From: Bacillota bacterium
GTDB taxonomy: Bacteria; Bacillota; Clostridia; Acetivibrionales; DTU013
Direction of reading: 5' to 3'
Assembly (NCBI GenBank): GCA_023412915.1
Contig: JAEZRE010000014.1
Span: 1-64,000, forward strand
DNA: 64,000 nucleotides
The position numbers were made by a program, and so were the translations under genes. Shown here one piece after another: positions 43,345 to 51,198 of the stretch (position 1 is the stretch's first letter; each line of letters opens with the position of its first letter). Under the pieces are notes generated by a model, which had not been told where the DNA came from, searched no databases, and was given only the letters and a program-made list of their open reading frames with translations.

Positions 43345-43424
43345 TTGCTTTCACTCCGGAGTATAAAGCCAGGCAATTTCTTTGCCGGTTGTTGGCTTTA
43401 TAGCTTACAGCTACTCCCCTTTAA
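43338..43424 (-). ncRNA. yybP-ykoY (manganese) riboswitch aptamer
   Basis: The 5' end AAAGGGGAGTAGC (43424 downwards) and the 3' end GCAAGACCTTT (43348-43338) are the paired, conserved ends of the yybP-ykoY class, which binds Mn2+. Between them are two hairpin arms, including CAACAACCGGC and TACTCCGGAGTGAAAGC. A promoter (-35 TTGACT at 43457-43462, -10 TACACT at 43433-43438) precedes it. The next gene in the same direction is mmdA. Confidence 0.88.
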
Positions 43425-43432
43425 TTATATTT

Positions 43433-43462
43433 AGTGTATCATTTTTGTTAAGTATTAGTCAA
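43433..43462 (-). promoter_or_regulatory. Riboswitch promoter
   Basis: -35 TTGACT (43457-43462), 18-bp spacer, -10 TACACT (43433-43438), starting the leader about 10 nt before the aptamer. Confidence 0.7.
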
Positions 43463-43486
43463 TCAAAATAAGGCAATTTTGTTTAT

Positions 43487-44074
43487 TTATTCATACAATT
43501 TTTCAATACATATTAAAATGGGTGGACAATTGATCTGATTGACGAATTCCGTCTGCGAAACGTTGAAGCGCTTGCCGTCTATAGTCCTGACAAATTCGAG
43601 CACCTGCTCCTTTTCCTCAAAGCCGCTGACCCCTCCGTAATATACGGCAACGGTAATGATACCGTTGACTTCTATGAGCTCCATAGCCTTATTCAGCGCG
43701 GTGATCGTTGAAGCGCCTTTTGTGCCTATATTATGGTCTCCTCCCGGAAGGTAACCGAGATTGAACATAACAGCTTTTACAGGCTCGCGGACATATTCGT
43801 CCAAATTCGCGTGGCTGTCGCATATCTGTGTGACAACGGCGTCGAGCCCGTTCGCTTTCAGCTTCTCAAGCGTTTTTTCATGTGCCTGCCTCTGTATATC
43901 GAATGACCAAACCCTGCCCTCGGGGCCAACCAAACCCGCAAGGAAAACGGTGTCGCCCCCGTTTCCCGCAGTCGCGTCGATGACGGTGTTGCCGGGTTTT
44001 ACCGCTCTGGTTACTATATCATGTGATTGGTGCAGTGAATTTTTTATAATACATTTTTCTATGTCTCTGTTCAA
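43487..44074 (-). CDS. mnmM: tRNA (mnm5s2U34)-methyltransferase MnmM (YtqB) family
   Basis: A 195-aa Rossmann methyltransferase. The SAM motif is TVIDATAGNGGDTVFLAGLV, and FNLGYLPGGDHNIGT is the NLGYLPGGD signature of the YtqB family. Members add the last methyl group to mnm5s2U34 of tRNAs. The open frame runs to 44164 over the end of rluB, but TTG at 44074, after GGGGGAAAGG, gives a family-like length and begins LNRDIEKCIIKNSLHQSHDI. The next 400 bp downstream hold the riboswitch region. Confidence 0.85.
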   Translation of the reverse strand: MNRDIEKCIIKNSLHQSHDIVTRAVKPGNTVIDATAGNGGDTVFLAGLVGPEGRVWSFDIQRQAHEKTLEKLKANGLDAVVTQICDSHANLDEYVREPVKAVMFNLGYLPGGDHNIGTKGASTITALNKAMELIEVNGIITVAVYYGGVSGFEEKEQVLEFVRTIDGKRFNVSQTEFVNQINCPPILICIEKLYE

Positions 44075-44109
44075 ACAGACCTTTCCCCCGATCCGGTAAA
44101 ATGTTTTTC

Positions 44110-44829
44110 TCAGCCCTTTACGGCGCGCAATGCTTCTATTTCGTTTCTGGTGAGATAACGCCACTTTCCTTCTTCCAGGCCGCTTGCGCCTATCGGCCCG
44201 ATCCCGGTCCTTTTAAGTCTTAAAACTGGGTGTTCCAAGGCTTCGAACATTTTTCTCACCTGTCTGTTCTTTCCTTCATGTATCGTTATCTCAACAGTCG
44301 TATCCCTCGGCGTAGTCTCAAGAACCTTCACTTTTGCCGGAGCAGTCCTGTAATCCTCAATTACTACCCCCGACTCCAGGATCCTGATTTCAACTTCTCC
44401 GAGTCTTCCCTTTATCTGCGCGCGGTACGTTTTTTCCTGCTCATGCCTGGGATGCATCAGAATATTCGCGAATTCTCCGTCGTTGGTTAGTATAATGAGA
44501 CCCGAGGTATCGTAATCCAGCCGGCCCACGGGATAAATCCTCTCGTCTATTCCCTCGACAAGGTCGAGTACGGTTTTTCTCGAAAACTGGTCCTGAGCGG
44601 ACGAAATGATACCAACAGGCTTGTTGAGCAGTATGTAGACCTTCTTCTGTTCCCTTTTGACTTCTTTTCCGTCTATTTTAATGACTTCATCGCCCTCTAC
44701 TTTTGTCCCGGGTTCGGAAACCACCTGCCCGTTGATTTCCACCCTGCCCTGCGATATCATTTCCTCGCACTTCCGCCTGGAAGCCACGCCGGCTTCCGCC
44801 AGATATTTTTGAAGTCTGATTCCGCCCAT
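44110..44829 (-). CDS. rluB: Ribosomal large subunit pseudouridine synthase B family
   Basis: RsuA/RluB-type enzyme making pseudouridine in rRNA. The 239-aa protein begins with an S4 RNA-binding domain (IRLQKYLAEAGVASRRKCEE). The catalytic Asp follows in YPVGRLDYDTSGLIILTNDG, then the conserved NRQVRKMFEALEHPVLRLKR. The site (23S 2605-type) is inferred from similarity to RluB. It lies downstream of gerW after a hairpin terminator and 36 bp before mnmM. Confidence 0.93.
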   Translation of the reverse strand: MGGIRLQKYLAEAGVASRRKCEEMISQGRVEINGQVVSEPGTKVEGDEVIKIDGKEVKREQKKVYILLNKPVGIISSAQDQFSRKTVLDLVEGIDERIYPVGRLDYDTSGLIILTNDGEFANILMHPRHEQEKTYRAQIKGRLGEVEIRILESGVVIEDYRTAPAKVKVLETTPRDTTVEITIHEGKNRQVRKMFEALEHPVLRLKRTGIGPIGASGLEEGKWRYLTRNEIEALRAVKG

Positions 44830-44885
44830 ATGCCTTTCCTTTCAAATGTAAAATTTGCTTAAGTGAATAATACCACTAAATCGCA

Positions 44886-44935
44886 AAAAAGGCCACAGTC
44901 GACCAATCTATCTGCCATCGGCCGTCTGTGGCTTT
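44886..44935 (-). terminator. Terminator after gerW
   Basis: AAAGCCACAG pairs with CTGTGGCC around a long loop on the minus strand and is followed by TTTTTT, about 35 nt past the gerW stop. Confidence 0.85.
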
Positions 44936-44967
44936 CATTCAACTTTCTGAAGCAGGCTCCGGAGAGT

Positions 44968-45426
44968 CTATTCCTTTTCTTCCTCCTGAACTTCCTTCTT
45001 AATTGAAACCTTCTTTTTGCACATATTCTCGAGCTTGCCCAGGAATTCCGGCACCAGGTCAAGCAGCTTGTCGACGGTCGAATTGATATTCACTGGCAGA
45101 AGCTTGATTTGCCCGTTACCTACCACCATAAACGCAACGGGATTTATACTTACACCCGCGCCGCTGCCTCCGGCAAACGGATATTTTCCTTCTCCCTCTC
45201 CCTCTTCATCACTGCTCCGGGCGCTTTCCGTCCCGTCGTCATTCATTTTGTAACTGTATTCGCCGCCGCCTGCCGCAAAACCGAAGGTTACCTTTGATAT
45301 AGGGATAATGACAGTTCCGTCGGGCGATTGCACTGCGTCCCCGACGATCGTGTTGACGTCCACCATTTCCTTGATACTTTCCATGGCTGTTGTCATTAAT
45401 GCTTCAATAGGATGCTGTTCAGCCAC
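44968..45426 (-). CDS. ytfJ: GerW family sporulation protein (YtfJ)
   Basis: A 152-aa protein with the YtfJ/GerW core: IEALMTTAMESIKEMVDVNT, VIIPISKVTFGFAAGGGEYS and GGSGAGVSINPVAFMVV. In Bacillus it is made in the forespore and is needed for proper L-alanine germination. The C-terminus is Lys/Glu-rich (KKKVSIKKEVQEEEKE). The GTG start overlaps the DUF2953 gene and has a GGTGG site. The scpA-scpB-DUF2953-ytfJ order is usual in clostridia and supports the call. Confidence 0.93.
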   Translation of the reverse strand: MAEQHPIEALMTTAMESIKEMVDVNTIVGDAVQSPDGTVIIPISKVTFGFAAGGGEYSYKMNDDGTESARSSDEEGEGEGKYPFAGGSGAGVSINPVAFMVVGNGQIKLLPVNINSTVDKLLDLVPEFLGKLENMCKKKVSIKKEVQEEEKE

Positions 45427-46093
45427 TTATTTCACCACCAATCATTTTTTTAGCTTTAGTTTTTGCTTTGATCACGAATTTCATTAAGTATATTTTTATC
45501 AAGACGACTATAATATTGACTAACCTTGCATGAAATATGCAGCTTGCATCGACTTCGAATATGCTTTTATCAAAGCAGGGTGTGATTTTTATTTTTTTTG
45601 AAAAAACCTTCAGATATCTTGAAAGGTAGGTGATCAGTATCCCCGCGGCAGTCCATATAAGACCGCAGGTCAAGCCTGTCAGTCCGGCGTCGCCCGTGCC
45701 CTGTTTCAGCTTTATGCTTAGCTCCACGTGGATGTCTTTTTTGTTGAGGTATCTTATGATATCCAGGAATAGGCTTTTATGGTCTGTTATATACGTTCTG
45801 ACGCTCAGATATTTTTTGAATATGTCGAACGGCATCAGCTTTTTATTTTTTTCCGAGCCGCCCTGCATTTCCTTTGACTGCCCTTTAACGAGCTTGAATT
45901 TGACTTTGTCTCCTTCTTTTTTTACGAGCGGCACCTTATATTCGTATCTTAACAAGCCGTGACGCGTATAAAAGACAAACTTTATCCATTCGTTGCCTTC
46001 ATTACGGATATAATCGACCGCAGCCTTGATTTCCACAACAAAGACAATGAGCCATAGCACCAGCACTATTAAAAAAATAGCTACATAAAGCAT
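45419..46093 (-). CDS. DUF2953 domain protein
   Basis: The ~224-aa protein has an N-terminal membrane helix (YVAIFLIVLVLWLIVFVV) and the DUF2953 region (LSIKLKQGTGDAGLTGLTCG, then KIKITPCFDKSIFEVDASC) with another hydrophobic stretch around residue 150. The family is sporulation-associated and usually next to ytfJ, but its activity is unknown. I choose ATG at 46093 (a GTG six bases upstream is possible). It overlaps ytfJ by eight bases. Confidence 0.88.
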   Translation of the reverse strand: MLYVAIFLIVLVLWLIVFVVEIKAAVDYIRNEGNEWIKFVFYTRHGLLRYEYKVPLVKKEGDKVKFKLVKGQSKEMQGGSEKNKKLMPFDIFKKYLSVRTYITDHKSLFLDIIRYLNKKDIHVELSIKLKQGTGDAGLTGLTCGLIWTAAGILITYLSRYLKVFSKKIKITPCFDKSIFEVDASCIFHARLVNIIVVLIKIYLMKFVIKAKTKAKKMIGGEISG

Positions 46094-46164
46094 AAACACC
46101 CCAAAGTCCGGTAAGACCAGCTTTACATGCTATTTTTTCCAATAGTCCACATTTAATGCATATT

Positions 46165-46806
46165 CTATGCTTGAGCTTTATCCTGAGCAACCGCGGATTC
46201 TGCCGAGTCGGCCTTTTTCCCGCCGGGGATTTCTCCCTCTCCAGCCCCGCCCTTTATTGCATCAAGCTCCTCCAGAGTTAGATTTTCAAGTTCAATTATA
46301 GGCAGGTCTTTTACCGATTTGAAGCCGAAGCTTCTGAGAAATTCCTCCGTAGTTTCATAAAGCATCGGTTTTCCCGGCGCATCGAGCCTTCCTGCTTCCT
46401 TTATCAGGTTCCTCTCGACAAGCCTGGTGACCGCGCTGTCAGAATTCACACCGCGTATCGTTTCTATGCGGGCCCTTGTGACGGGTTGATTGTACGCCAC
46501 TATCGAAAGCGTCTCGAACGCAGCCTGCGATAACGCCTGTTTCTGTCTGGGCTCTACGAGTTTTCTTATATATTCATAATGTTCGGGTCTTGAACAAAGC
46601 TGGTAACAGCCGTCCAGTTCCCTTAAAAGGATGCCCCTTTTGGAATTCTGTATCGAAGCCGCCATATTGTTCACTATGAGCCTGGCCGTTTTTTTATCAA
46701 GCTCCAGTATTTCGGCAAGCTTTTCAATGGGTACGGGATCGCCTGCCGCAAAAAGCATCCCTTCGATAACTGCCTCCATATCTTTTATATCCATATGTAA
46801 CGCCAT
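46165..46806 (-). CDS. scpB: Segregation and condensation protein B
   Basis: ScpB is the winged-helix (kite) subunit that with ScpA and Smc forms the bacterial condensin organising the chromosome. The 213-aa protein has the typical core EAVIEGMLFAAGDPVPIEKL, ALSQAAFETLSIVAYNQPVT and RGVNSDSAVTRLVERNLI. The ATG at 46806, eight bases after the scpA stop with GAGG upstream, is chosen; ATG at 46794 is an alternative. The C-terminal 40 residues are acidic and low-complexity. Confidence 0.94.
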   Translation of the reverse strand: MALHMDIKDMEAVIEGMLFAAGDPVPIEKLAEILELDKKTARLIVNNMAASIQNSKRGILLRELDGCYQLCSRPEHYEYIRKLVEPRQKQALSQAAFETLSIVAYNQPVTRARIETIRGVNSDSAVTRLVERNLIKEAGRLDAPGKPMLYETTEEFLRSFGFKSVKDLPIIELENLTLEELDAIKGGAGEGEIPGGKKADSAESAVAQDKAQA

Positions 46807-46814
46807 CCTTTGCC

Positions 46815-47609
46815 TCAAGCAAGATTGTCGAGATGCTCATCTTCGAATTCGGGCAAGCCTGCCGACAGATCGGCCTTCTGGATGTATATTTCATCCAGCG
46901 GTGCTCTTTGCTCGAGCTTTACCCGTTTTAGCTTCGCTAGTTCAAGTATGGCCATGAAGCCCGTTATTACATCGGTAGGAGATTTCTTTTTCAAGGAAAA
47001 TAGTTCGGAGAATTTCAGCCGGCTTTTTTTCAGAAGCTCCCGGACAATCTCGCGCATCTTGCTCTTCAGCGACACCTTCTCATGCTGAATGATCTGGTTC
47101 ATTCCGCTGACATTGGGATTCATCTTCTTTTTATTCTCTTCAAGCAGGCTTATATAGATTCTTTTCAGTTCATCGGGAACAAGTTCGAGAATTTCATCAC
47201 GCCTCGTGAACTGTATTATTTCAGGGAGCTTGTAGTATGCCTGCGCCCAATCCTTTTCACGCTGCCTCAACGTATTGGAGAACTGCTTGAACTTTCTGTA
47301 TTCGAGAAGCCGCATCACCAGCTCTTCACGTGGATCGAGCTCCTCCTGCTGCTCCTCTTTCTTAGAGGGCAGCAGCATCCTTGACTTTATATGGAGAAGC
47401 GTGGCCGCCATGACCAGAAATTCGCTGGCAACCTCCATGTCCAGTTCCTGCATGGCAAATAGATATTCCATATACTGATCGGTAATTATGTTTATGGGAA
47501 TATCATATATGCTGAACTGATTCTTTTCGATCAGATGAAAAAGCAGATCGAACGGACCTTCAAAATTATCGATCTTGATCTTGCAGGCATTTGTCAGTGC
47601 GCTTTCCAA
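46815..47609 (-). CDS. scpA: Segregation and condensation protein A
   Basis: ScpA is the kleisin that bridges the Smc heads. The 264-aa protein starts CKIKIDNFEGPFDLLFHLIE, with the following SIYDIPINIITDQYMEYL and EVASEFLVMAATLLHIKSRM. It ends with the conserved VITGFMAILELAKLKRVKLE segment. The start codon is TTG after GGGGGT. It lies 33 bp after trpS and is followed at once by scpB. Confidence 0.95.
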   Translation of the reverse strand: MESALTNACKIKIDNFEGPFDLLFHLIEKNQFSIYDIPINIITDQYMEYLFAMQELDMEVASEFLVMAATLLHIKSRMLLPSKKEEQQEELDPREELVMRLLEYRKFKQFSNTLRQREKDWAQAYYKLPEIIQFTRRDEILELVPDELKRIYISLLEENKKKMNPNVSGMNQIIQHEKVSLKSKMREIVRELLKKSRLKFSELFSLKKKSPTDVITGFMAILELAKLKRVKLEQRAPLDEIYIQKADLSAGLPEFEDEHLDNLA

Positions 47610-47642
47610 GCATTTACCCCCAAGTCGTTCAACCTTATCGTT

Positions 47643-48629
47643 TTACCAGTCTATCTTCACAGCCTTCCTTACGTCGATCATCGTCTGCTGTGCGACTTTT
47701 CTGGCAACAGTGTTTCCGTTTTCGAGGACTTCCCTTATATATCCCGGCTTCTTTATAAGCTCCTGGCGCCTGTCGTAAATAGGTGTCAGCGTTTCGGCCA
47801 TTTTGGCGGCAAGGTTCTTCTTGCACTGGACGCAGCCTATGCAGCCGGATTTGCAGTTCGCTTCCGTTTCCTGCGTGCTTTTTTCATCGAAAACCTTCAA
47901 AAATGCATAAACCGTGCAAATGTCGGGATGTCCCGGATCGTCCTTCTTTATCCTGGCAGGATCGGTCACCATGGACATGACCTTTTTACGGACACTTTCG
48001 GGATCGTCCGAGAGAGCTATTGTGTTATTGTAGCTCTTGCTCATCTTCCTGCCGTCCGTCCCTGGCAAAACCTTTGCCTTGGTCAGCACTGCCGCGGGCT
48101 CCGGGAATACTTCGCCGTATATATTGTTGAAACGTCTGGCTATCTCCCTAGTCAGTTCCACGTGGGGCACCTGGTCCTCTCCTACCGGCACGGCATTCGC
48201 CTTGTACATGAGGATGTCCGCAGCCTGCAGGCATGGGTATCCCAAAAAACCATAGGTGGATATGTTCTTATCCTTGAGCTGTGCGAGCTGATCCTTGTAG
48301 GTCGGATTCCTGTACAGCCATGGCAGCGGTGTCAGCATCGAGAAAAGAAGGTGCAGCTCGGCATGCTCCTTTATCGAGGACTGCAGAAAGAACGTGCACT
48401 TTTCAGGGTCAAGGCCGGCGCTGATCCAGTCTGTTACCATGTCCATTATATTTGATTTTATATTTGAAGTATCCTCATAACCGGTTGTTAAAGCATGCCA
48501 ATCAGCTACGAAAAAATAGCACTCATATTCATTCTGCAGTCTGATCCAGTTCTCGAGAGCTCCGAAATAATTTCCCAGATGCATTGCTCCCGTAGGCCTG
48601 ATACCGCTTAACATAACACCCTTACTCAT
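47643..48629 (-). CDS. trpS: Tryptophanyl-tRNA synthetase with likely Fe-S site
   Basis: Charges tRNA-Trp. The 328-aa protein has HIGH-like motif PTGAMHLGNYFGALENW and KMSKS motif GRKMSKSYNNTIALS. It also carries clustered cysteines (CTVYAFLK, then CKSGCIGCVQCKK), spaced C-x20-C-x6-C-x2-C with one extra Cys between. This resembles the 4Fe-4S motif described for Thermotoga TrpRS. A promoter is visible at 48681-48709. No T-box leader was recognised. Confidence 0.95.
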   Translation of the reverse strand: MSKGVMLSGIRPTGAMHLGNYFGALENWIRLQNEYECYFFVADWHALTTGYEDTSNIKSNIMDMVTDWISAGLDPEKCTFFLQSSIKEHAELHLLFSMLTPLPWLYRNPTYKDQLAQLKDKNISTYGFLGYPCLQAADILMYKANAVPVGEDQVPHVELTREIARRFNNIYGEVFPEPAAVLTKAKVLPGTDGRKMSKSYNNTIALSDDPESVRKKVMSMVTDPARIKKDDPGHPDICTVYAFLKVFDEKSTQETEANCKSGCIGCVQCKKNLAAKMAETLTPIYDRRQELIKKPGYIREVLENGNTVARKVAQQTMIDVRKAVKIDW

Positions 48630-48680
48630 TTATGCCTCACTTTCCGACTCAACAACTCAATCTGAATTTCAGATATTCAT

Positions 48681-48709
48681 ATTGTAAATATTGTGAGCCA
48701 GTCTGTCAA
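48681..48709 (-). promoter_or_regulatory. trpS promoter
   Basis: Minus strand -35 TTGACA (48704-48709), 17-bp spacer, -10 TACAAT (48681-48686), about 50 nt before the ATG. Confidence 0.8.
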
Positions 48710-48716
48710 TCATATG

Positions 48717-48806
48717 CAATGCAAAATAAAGTATGGAACCTGCATTTTGCATTGCGTTACATTGTCGGTGCAAAAATGCCTTTTATTCATCAGCCCATTT
48801 TTGCAC
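48717..48806. terminator. Two related hairpins between the M50 protease gene and trpS
   Basis: GTGCAAAAATG (48768-48778) pairs with CATTTTTGCAC (48796-48806). Next to it CAATGCAAAAT pairs with ATTTTGCATTG (48717-48753). Both stems are perfect 11-bp repeats of similar sequence. The first lies 20 nt past the M50 gene stop and probably terminates it. Confidence 0.65.
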
Positions 48807-48824
48807 AAATGCAATACCAATTAC

Positions 48825-49514
48825 TTAAACAAACAGGTTTGCGACCGGCAGTACTACCGCCATAAACACTCTCTGGACCGCTTTTATAATCGGTGAAAGC
48901 ACTATCGAAAGCGCACCGGGCTTAAAGAGTATGACTGCCAGAAAGAACAGGCCGACGTACCTCTCGTATTGCATCAGCTTGAAATATAAATCAGTAGGCA
49001 AAATGGCCGTCAGTATCTTCGAACCGTCCAGCGGCTGGATCGGTAGGATGTTGAAGGCAGCAAGCCCTATGTTTATCATATAAAAGTAACTGCTGACATT
49101 TAACAAAACGGCCTGCCAGCTGAAGCCTGCGTAGCCTGAATCGCCATATTTCAGACCTAAAATAACCATGGGGAAGGAAAACAGGAATGCAAGCAGCAGA
49201 TTTGAAACCGGTCCGGCAAGGCTTACAAGCACTGTGTCACGTCTTGCATTTTTATAATAGGTCGGATCGATCGGAACAGGCTTCGCCCACCCGAAACCGT
49301 ATCCGCTGAACGTCGATGCAACCAGCATTACCGTGCCTAAAGGATCCAGATGCTTCAGCGGATTCAGCGTTATCCTGCCCAGCCTGTATGCCGTGGGATC
49401 GCCAAGCCTGTACGAGACATAGCCGTGCGACATCTCGTGGAAACTAAGCGATATCAGTATAGCCGGCAGCGCATATAATAAATTGAGAAACATACCCGCA
49501 ATATTACCTGTCAT
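48825..49514 (-). CDS. Site-2 protease (M50) family membrane metalloprotease
   Basis: A 229-aa intramembrane zinc protease with HEMSH (residues ~27-31, in ISLSFHEMSHGYVSYRLGD) and the second zinc motif in NILPIQPLDGSKILTA. About six helices are predicted. Such small rhomboid-like M50B proteases (YwhC type) are widespread in Firmicutes with unknown substrates. A GGGAGA site precedes the ATG. It stands alone between dacF and trpS. Confidence 0.92.
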   Translation of the reverse strand: MTGNIAGMFLNLLYALPAILISLSFHEMSHGYVSYRLGDPTAYRLGRITLNPLKHLDPLGTVMLVASTFSGYGFGWAKPVPIDPTYYKNARRDTVLVSLAGPVSNLLLAFLFSFPMVILGLKYGDSGYAGFSWQAVLLNVSSYFYMINIGLAAFNILPIQPLDGSKILTAILPTDLYFKLMQYERYVGLFFLAVILFKPGALSIVLSPIIKAVQRVFMAVVLPVANLFV

Positions 49515-49715
49515 AAATATCTCCCTTAATAAGACTTCGGGATTTTTTCCCTGACTGATATTACCCAGGTAAGTTTTCCCGAAACCACTTTTATCTATTA
49601 TACCAGAATCGAACCGTAAACGTCTGTATGCAAAGTATATTTTCGCTGTGTTTCTGCCGTGTTTCCCGCTGTGTTTCCGCCGTGTTTAAAACTTGTCCTG
49701 CCCCTTATAATATAA

Positions 49716-49742
49716 AAGGGACAGGTTAGCTCCCTGTCCCTT
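49716..49742 (-). terminator. Terminator after dacF
   Basis: AAGGGACAGG (49716-49725) pairs with CCTGTCCCTT (49733-49742), followed by TTATATT on the minus strand. The neighbouring 49648-49690 contains four near-tandem GTGTTTC-type repeats. Otherwise the 49515-49803 gap holds no gene. Confidence 0.8.
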
Positions 49743-49803
49743 GACCTTATCCATTAAAATTTCGGATCCGTCTTATTTCCGTACACTCATTTTATTACAC
49801 TGC

Positions 49804-51042
49804 TTATTTATTAACCCTGCCCATTCCGAACCACTCTTCGACAAGGCCGAAGAATATCCGCAGGAATGATGCTTTCTGCACGTCTTCAGCCGCAACTATT
49901 TCGGCCTTCCCTACTTCACTGCCGTTGACCGTATAGCTGACGTCCCCGATTTTCTGTCCTTTTGTAACAGGCGCCGCAAGGTTTTCCTGGACGTTTACCG
50001 TCCTCTCTATCTTTCCCTTGTCACCCTTTTTCATCAACAGCTTTACATCATCCTTGTAAATTGCGTCAACTGTAGGCTTTACGCCTTTCTTTACCTGGAC
50101 CTTTTGGACCAGGTCTCCTTTATTATTTATGAGGGAGGTCTCAAAATTCGCAAAACCGTAGTCCAATAGTTTTCGGCTCTCGGCAAACCTTGTGTTCGAA
50201 TCCGGCTCACCGAGTACTACTGATATTAGCTGCTGACCGTTCCTGACCGCGGACGCCGACAGGCAATGTCCGGCAGCTCCCGTATAGCCTGTCTTCAAAC
50301 CGACGGCGCCCTCGTAGTAACGGACCAGCTTATTGGTATTATCGAGCGATACGGGTTTTTTACCAGGCGTGTTTTCCCTGAATTTAGCCTGCCAGGTGGA
50401 TGTATATTTAGTGATCTCCGGGTGCTTCAAAAGTAGTTCCCTGGACATGACCGCTATATCGTACACGCTGCTGAAGTGTCCGTTGTCGGTCAGTCCGGAA
50501 CAGTCGAGAAAGTTTGTATCATTCATTCCCAGTTCCTTGGCCCTCTGGTTCATCATCGAAACAAAGGCTTCCTCACTGCCCGCTATTGTTTCTGCCAATG
50601 CAACAGTAGCGTCATTTGCGGAATGTATCGCGACAGCCTTCAGCATTTCGTCGACTGTAAAGACCTCGCCCGGCTCGAGCCATACCTGCGAACCGCCCAT
50701 ACTCCATGAATGCTCGCTTACTGTCACCCTGGAATCCATTGAGATTATGCCGGAATCAACCGCTTCCATTACAAGCAGCATCGACATGACTTTAGTTACG
50801 CTTGCAAGCGGCAGTTTGTCGTGACTGTTCTTCTCAAGCAGGACTTTACCGGTATTACAGTCGATCAATATTGCGGCCTTTGCCTTGAGATCCGTAATTG
50901 CGGTATTGTTCATTATCTTCATTACCGTTACGGAGTCATATTCAGAGACCTCTTCCTTTTGGATCGCATACGCGGGCATACATAAGAAAGCAGATATGAA
51001 CAATATTATGGAAAGTCCGGCTGACACTGCCTTTTTCAACAT
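49804..51042 (-). CDS. dacF: D-alanyl-D-alanine carboxypeptidase (DacF/PBP5 family)
   Basis: A secreted, membrane-attached penicillin-binding protein trimming the D-Ala end of peptidoglycan stems. A signal peptide (residues ~5-27, ending MPAYA) is followed by the SxxK motif ASVTKVMSML, then SAN in IHSANDATVALAE and KTG in LKTGYTGAAGHCL. The C-terminal PBP5-like beta domain and an amphipathic end (FFGLVEEWFGMGRVNK) come last. The ATG at 51042 is preceded by AAGGGG. In sporulators this family shapes the spore cortex; whether it is vegetative or spore-specific is not decided. Confidence 0.93.
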   Translation of the reverse strand: MLKKAVSAGLSIILFISAFLCMPAYAIQKEEVSEYDSVTVMKIMNNTAITDLKAKAAILIDCNTGKVLLEKNSHDKLPLASVTKVMSMLLVMEAVDSGIISMDSRVTVSEHSWSMGGSQVWLEPGEVFTVDEMLKAVAIHSANDATVALAETIAGSEEAFVSMMNQRAKELGMNDTNFLDCSGLTDNGHFSSVYDIAVMSRELLLKHPEITKYTSTWQAKFRENTPGKKPVSLDNTNKLVRYYEGAVGLKTGYTGAAGHCLSASAVRNGQQLISVVLGEPDSNTRFAESRKLLDYGFANFETSLINNKGDLVQKVQVKKGVKPTVDAIYKDDVKLLMKKGDKGKIERTVNVQENLAAPVTKGQKIGDVSYTVNGSEVGKAEIVAAEDVQKASFLRIFFGLVEEWFGMGRVNK

Positions 51043-51143
51043 ATTCAACACCCCTTGCAAGCATACTTATATTTCTATAATTAAAGTTATGCCGAAAAGG
51101 GACAGTATATGTGAACAAAATAAAATGTAGAAAATAATCAAAA

Positions 51144-51163
51144 AACCCGCTCGAAAGCGGGTT
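51144..51163 (-). terminator. Terminator after xerD
   Basis: 8-bp stem AACCCGCT/AGCGGGTT with CGAA tetraloop, followed by TTTT on the minus strand. Confidence 0.85.
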
Positions 51164-51198
51164 CAATCATTCAGGCTGCATATGAGGGACTTATTTCA

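Noticed and set aside
48630..48824. Possible T-box leader for trpS
   Set aside because: No T-box consensus (UGGN region) or specifier-loop structure was found; the palindromes fit a terminator and a simple promoter.
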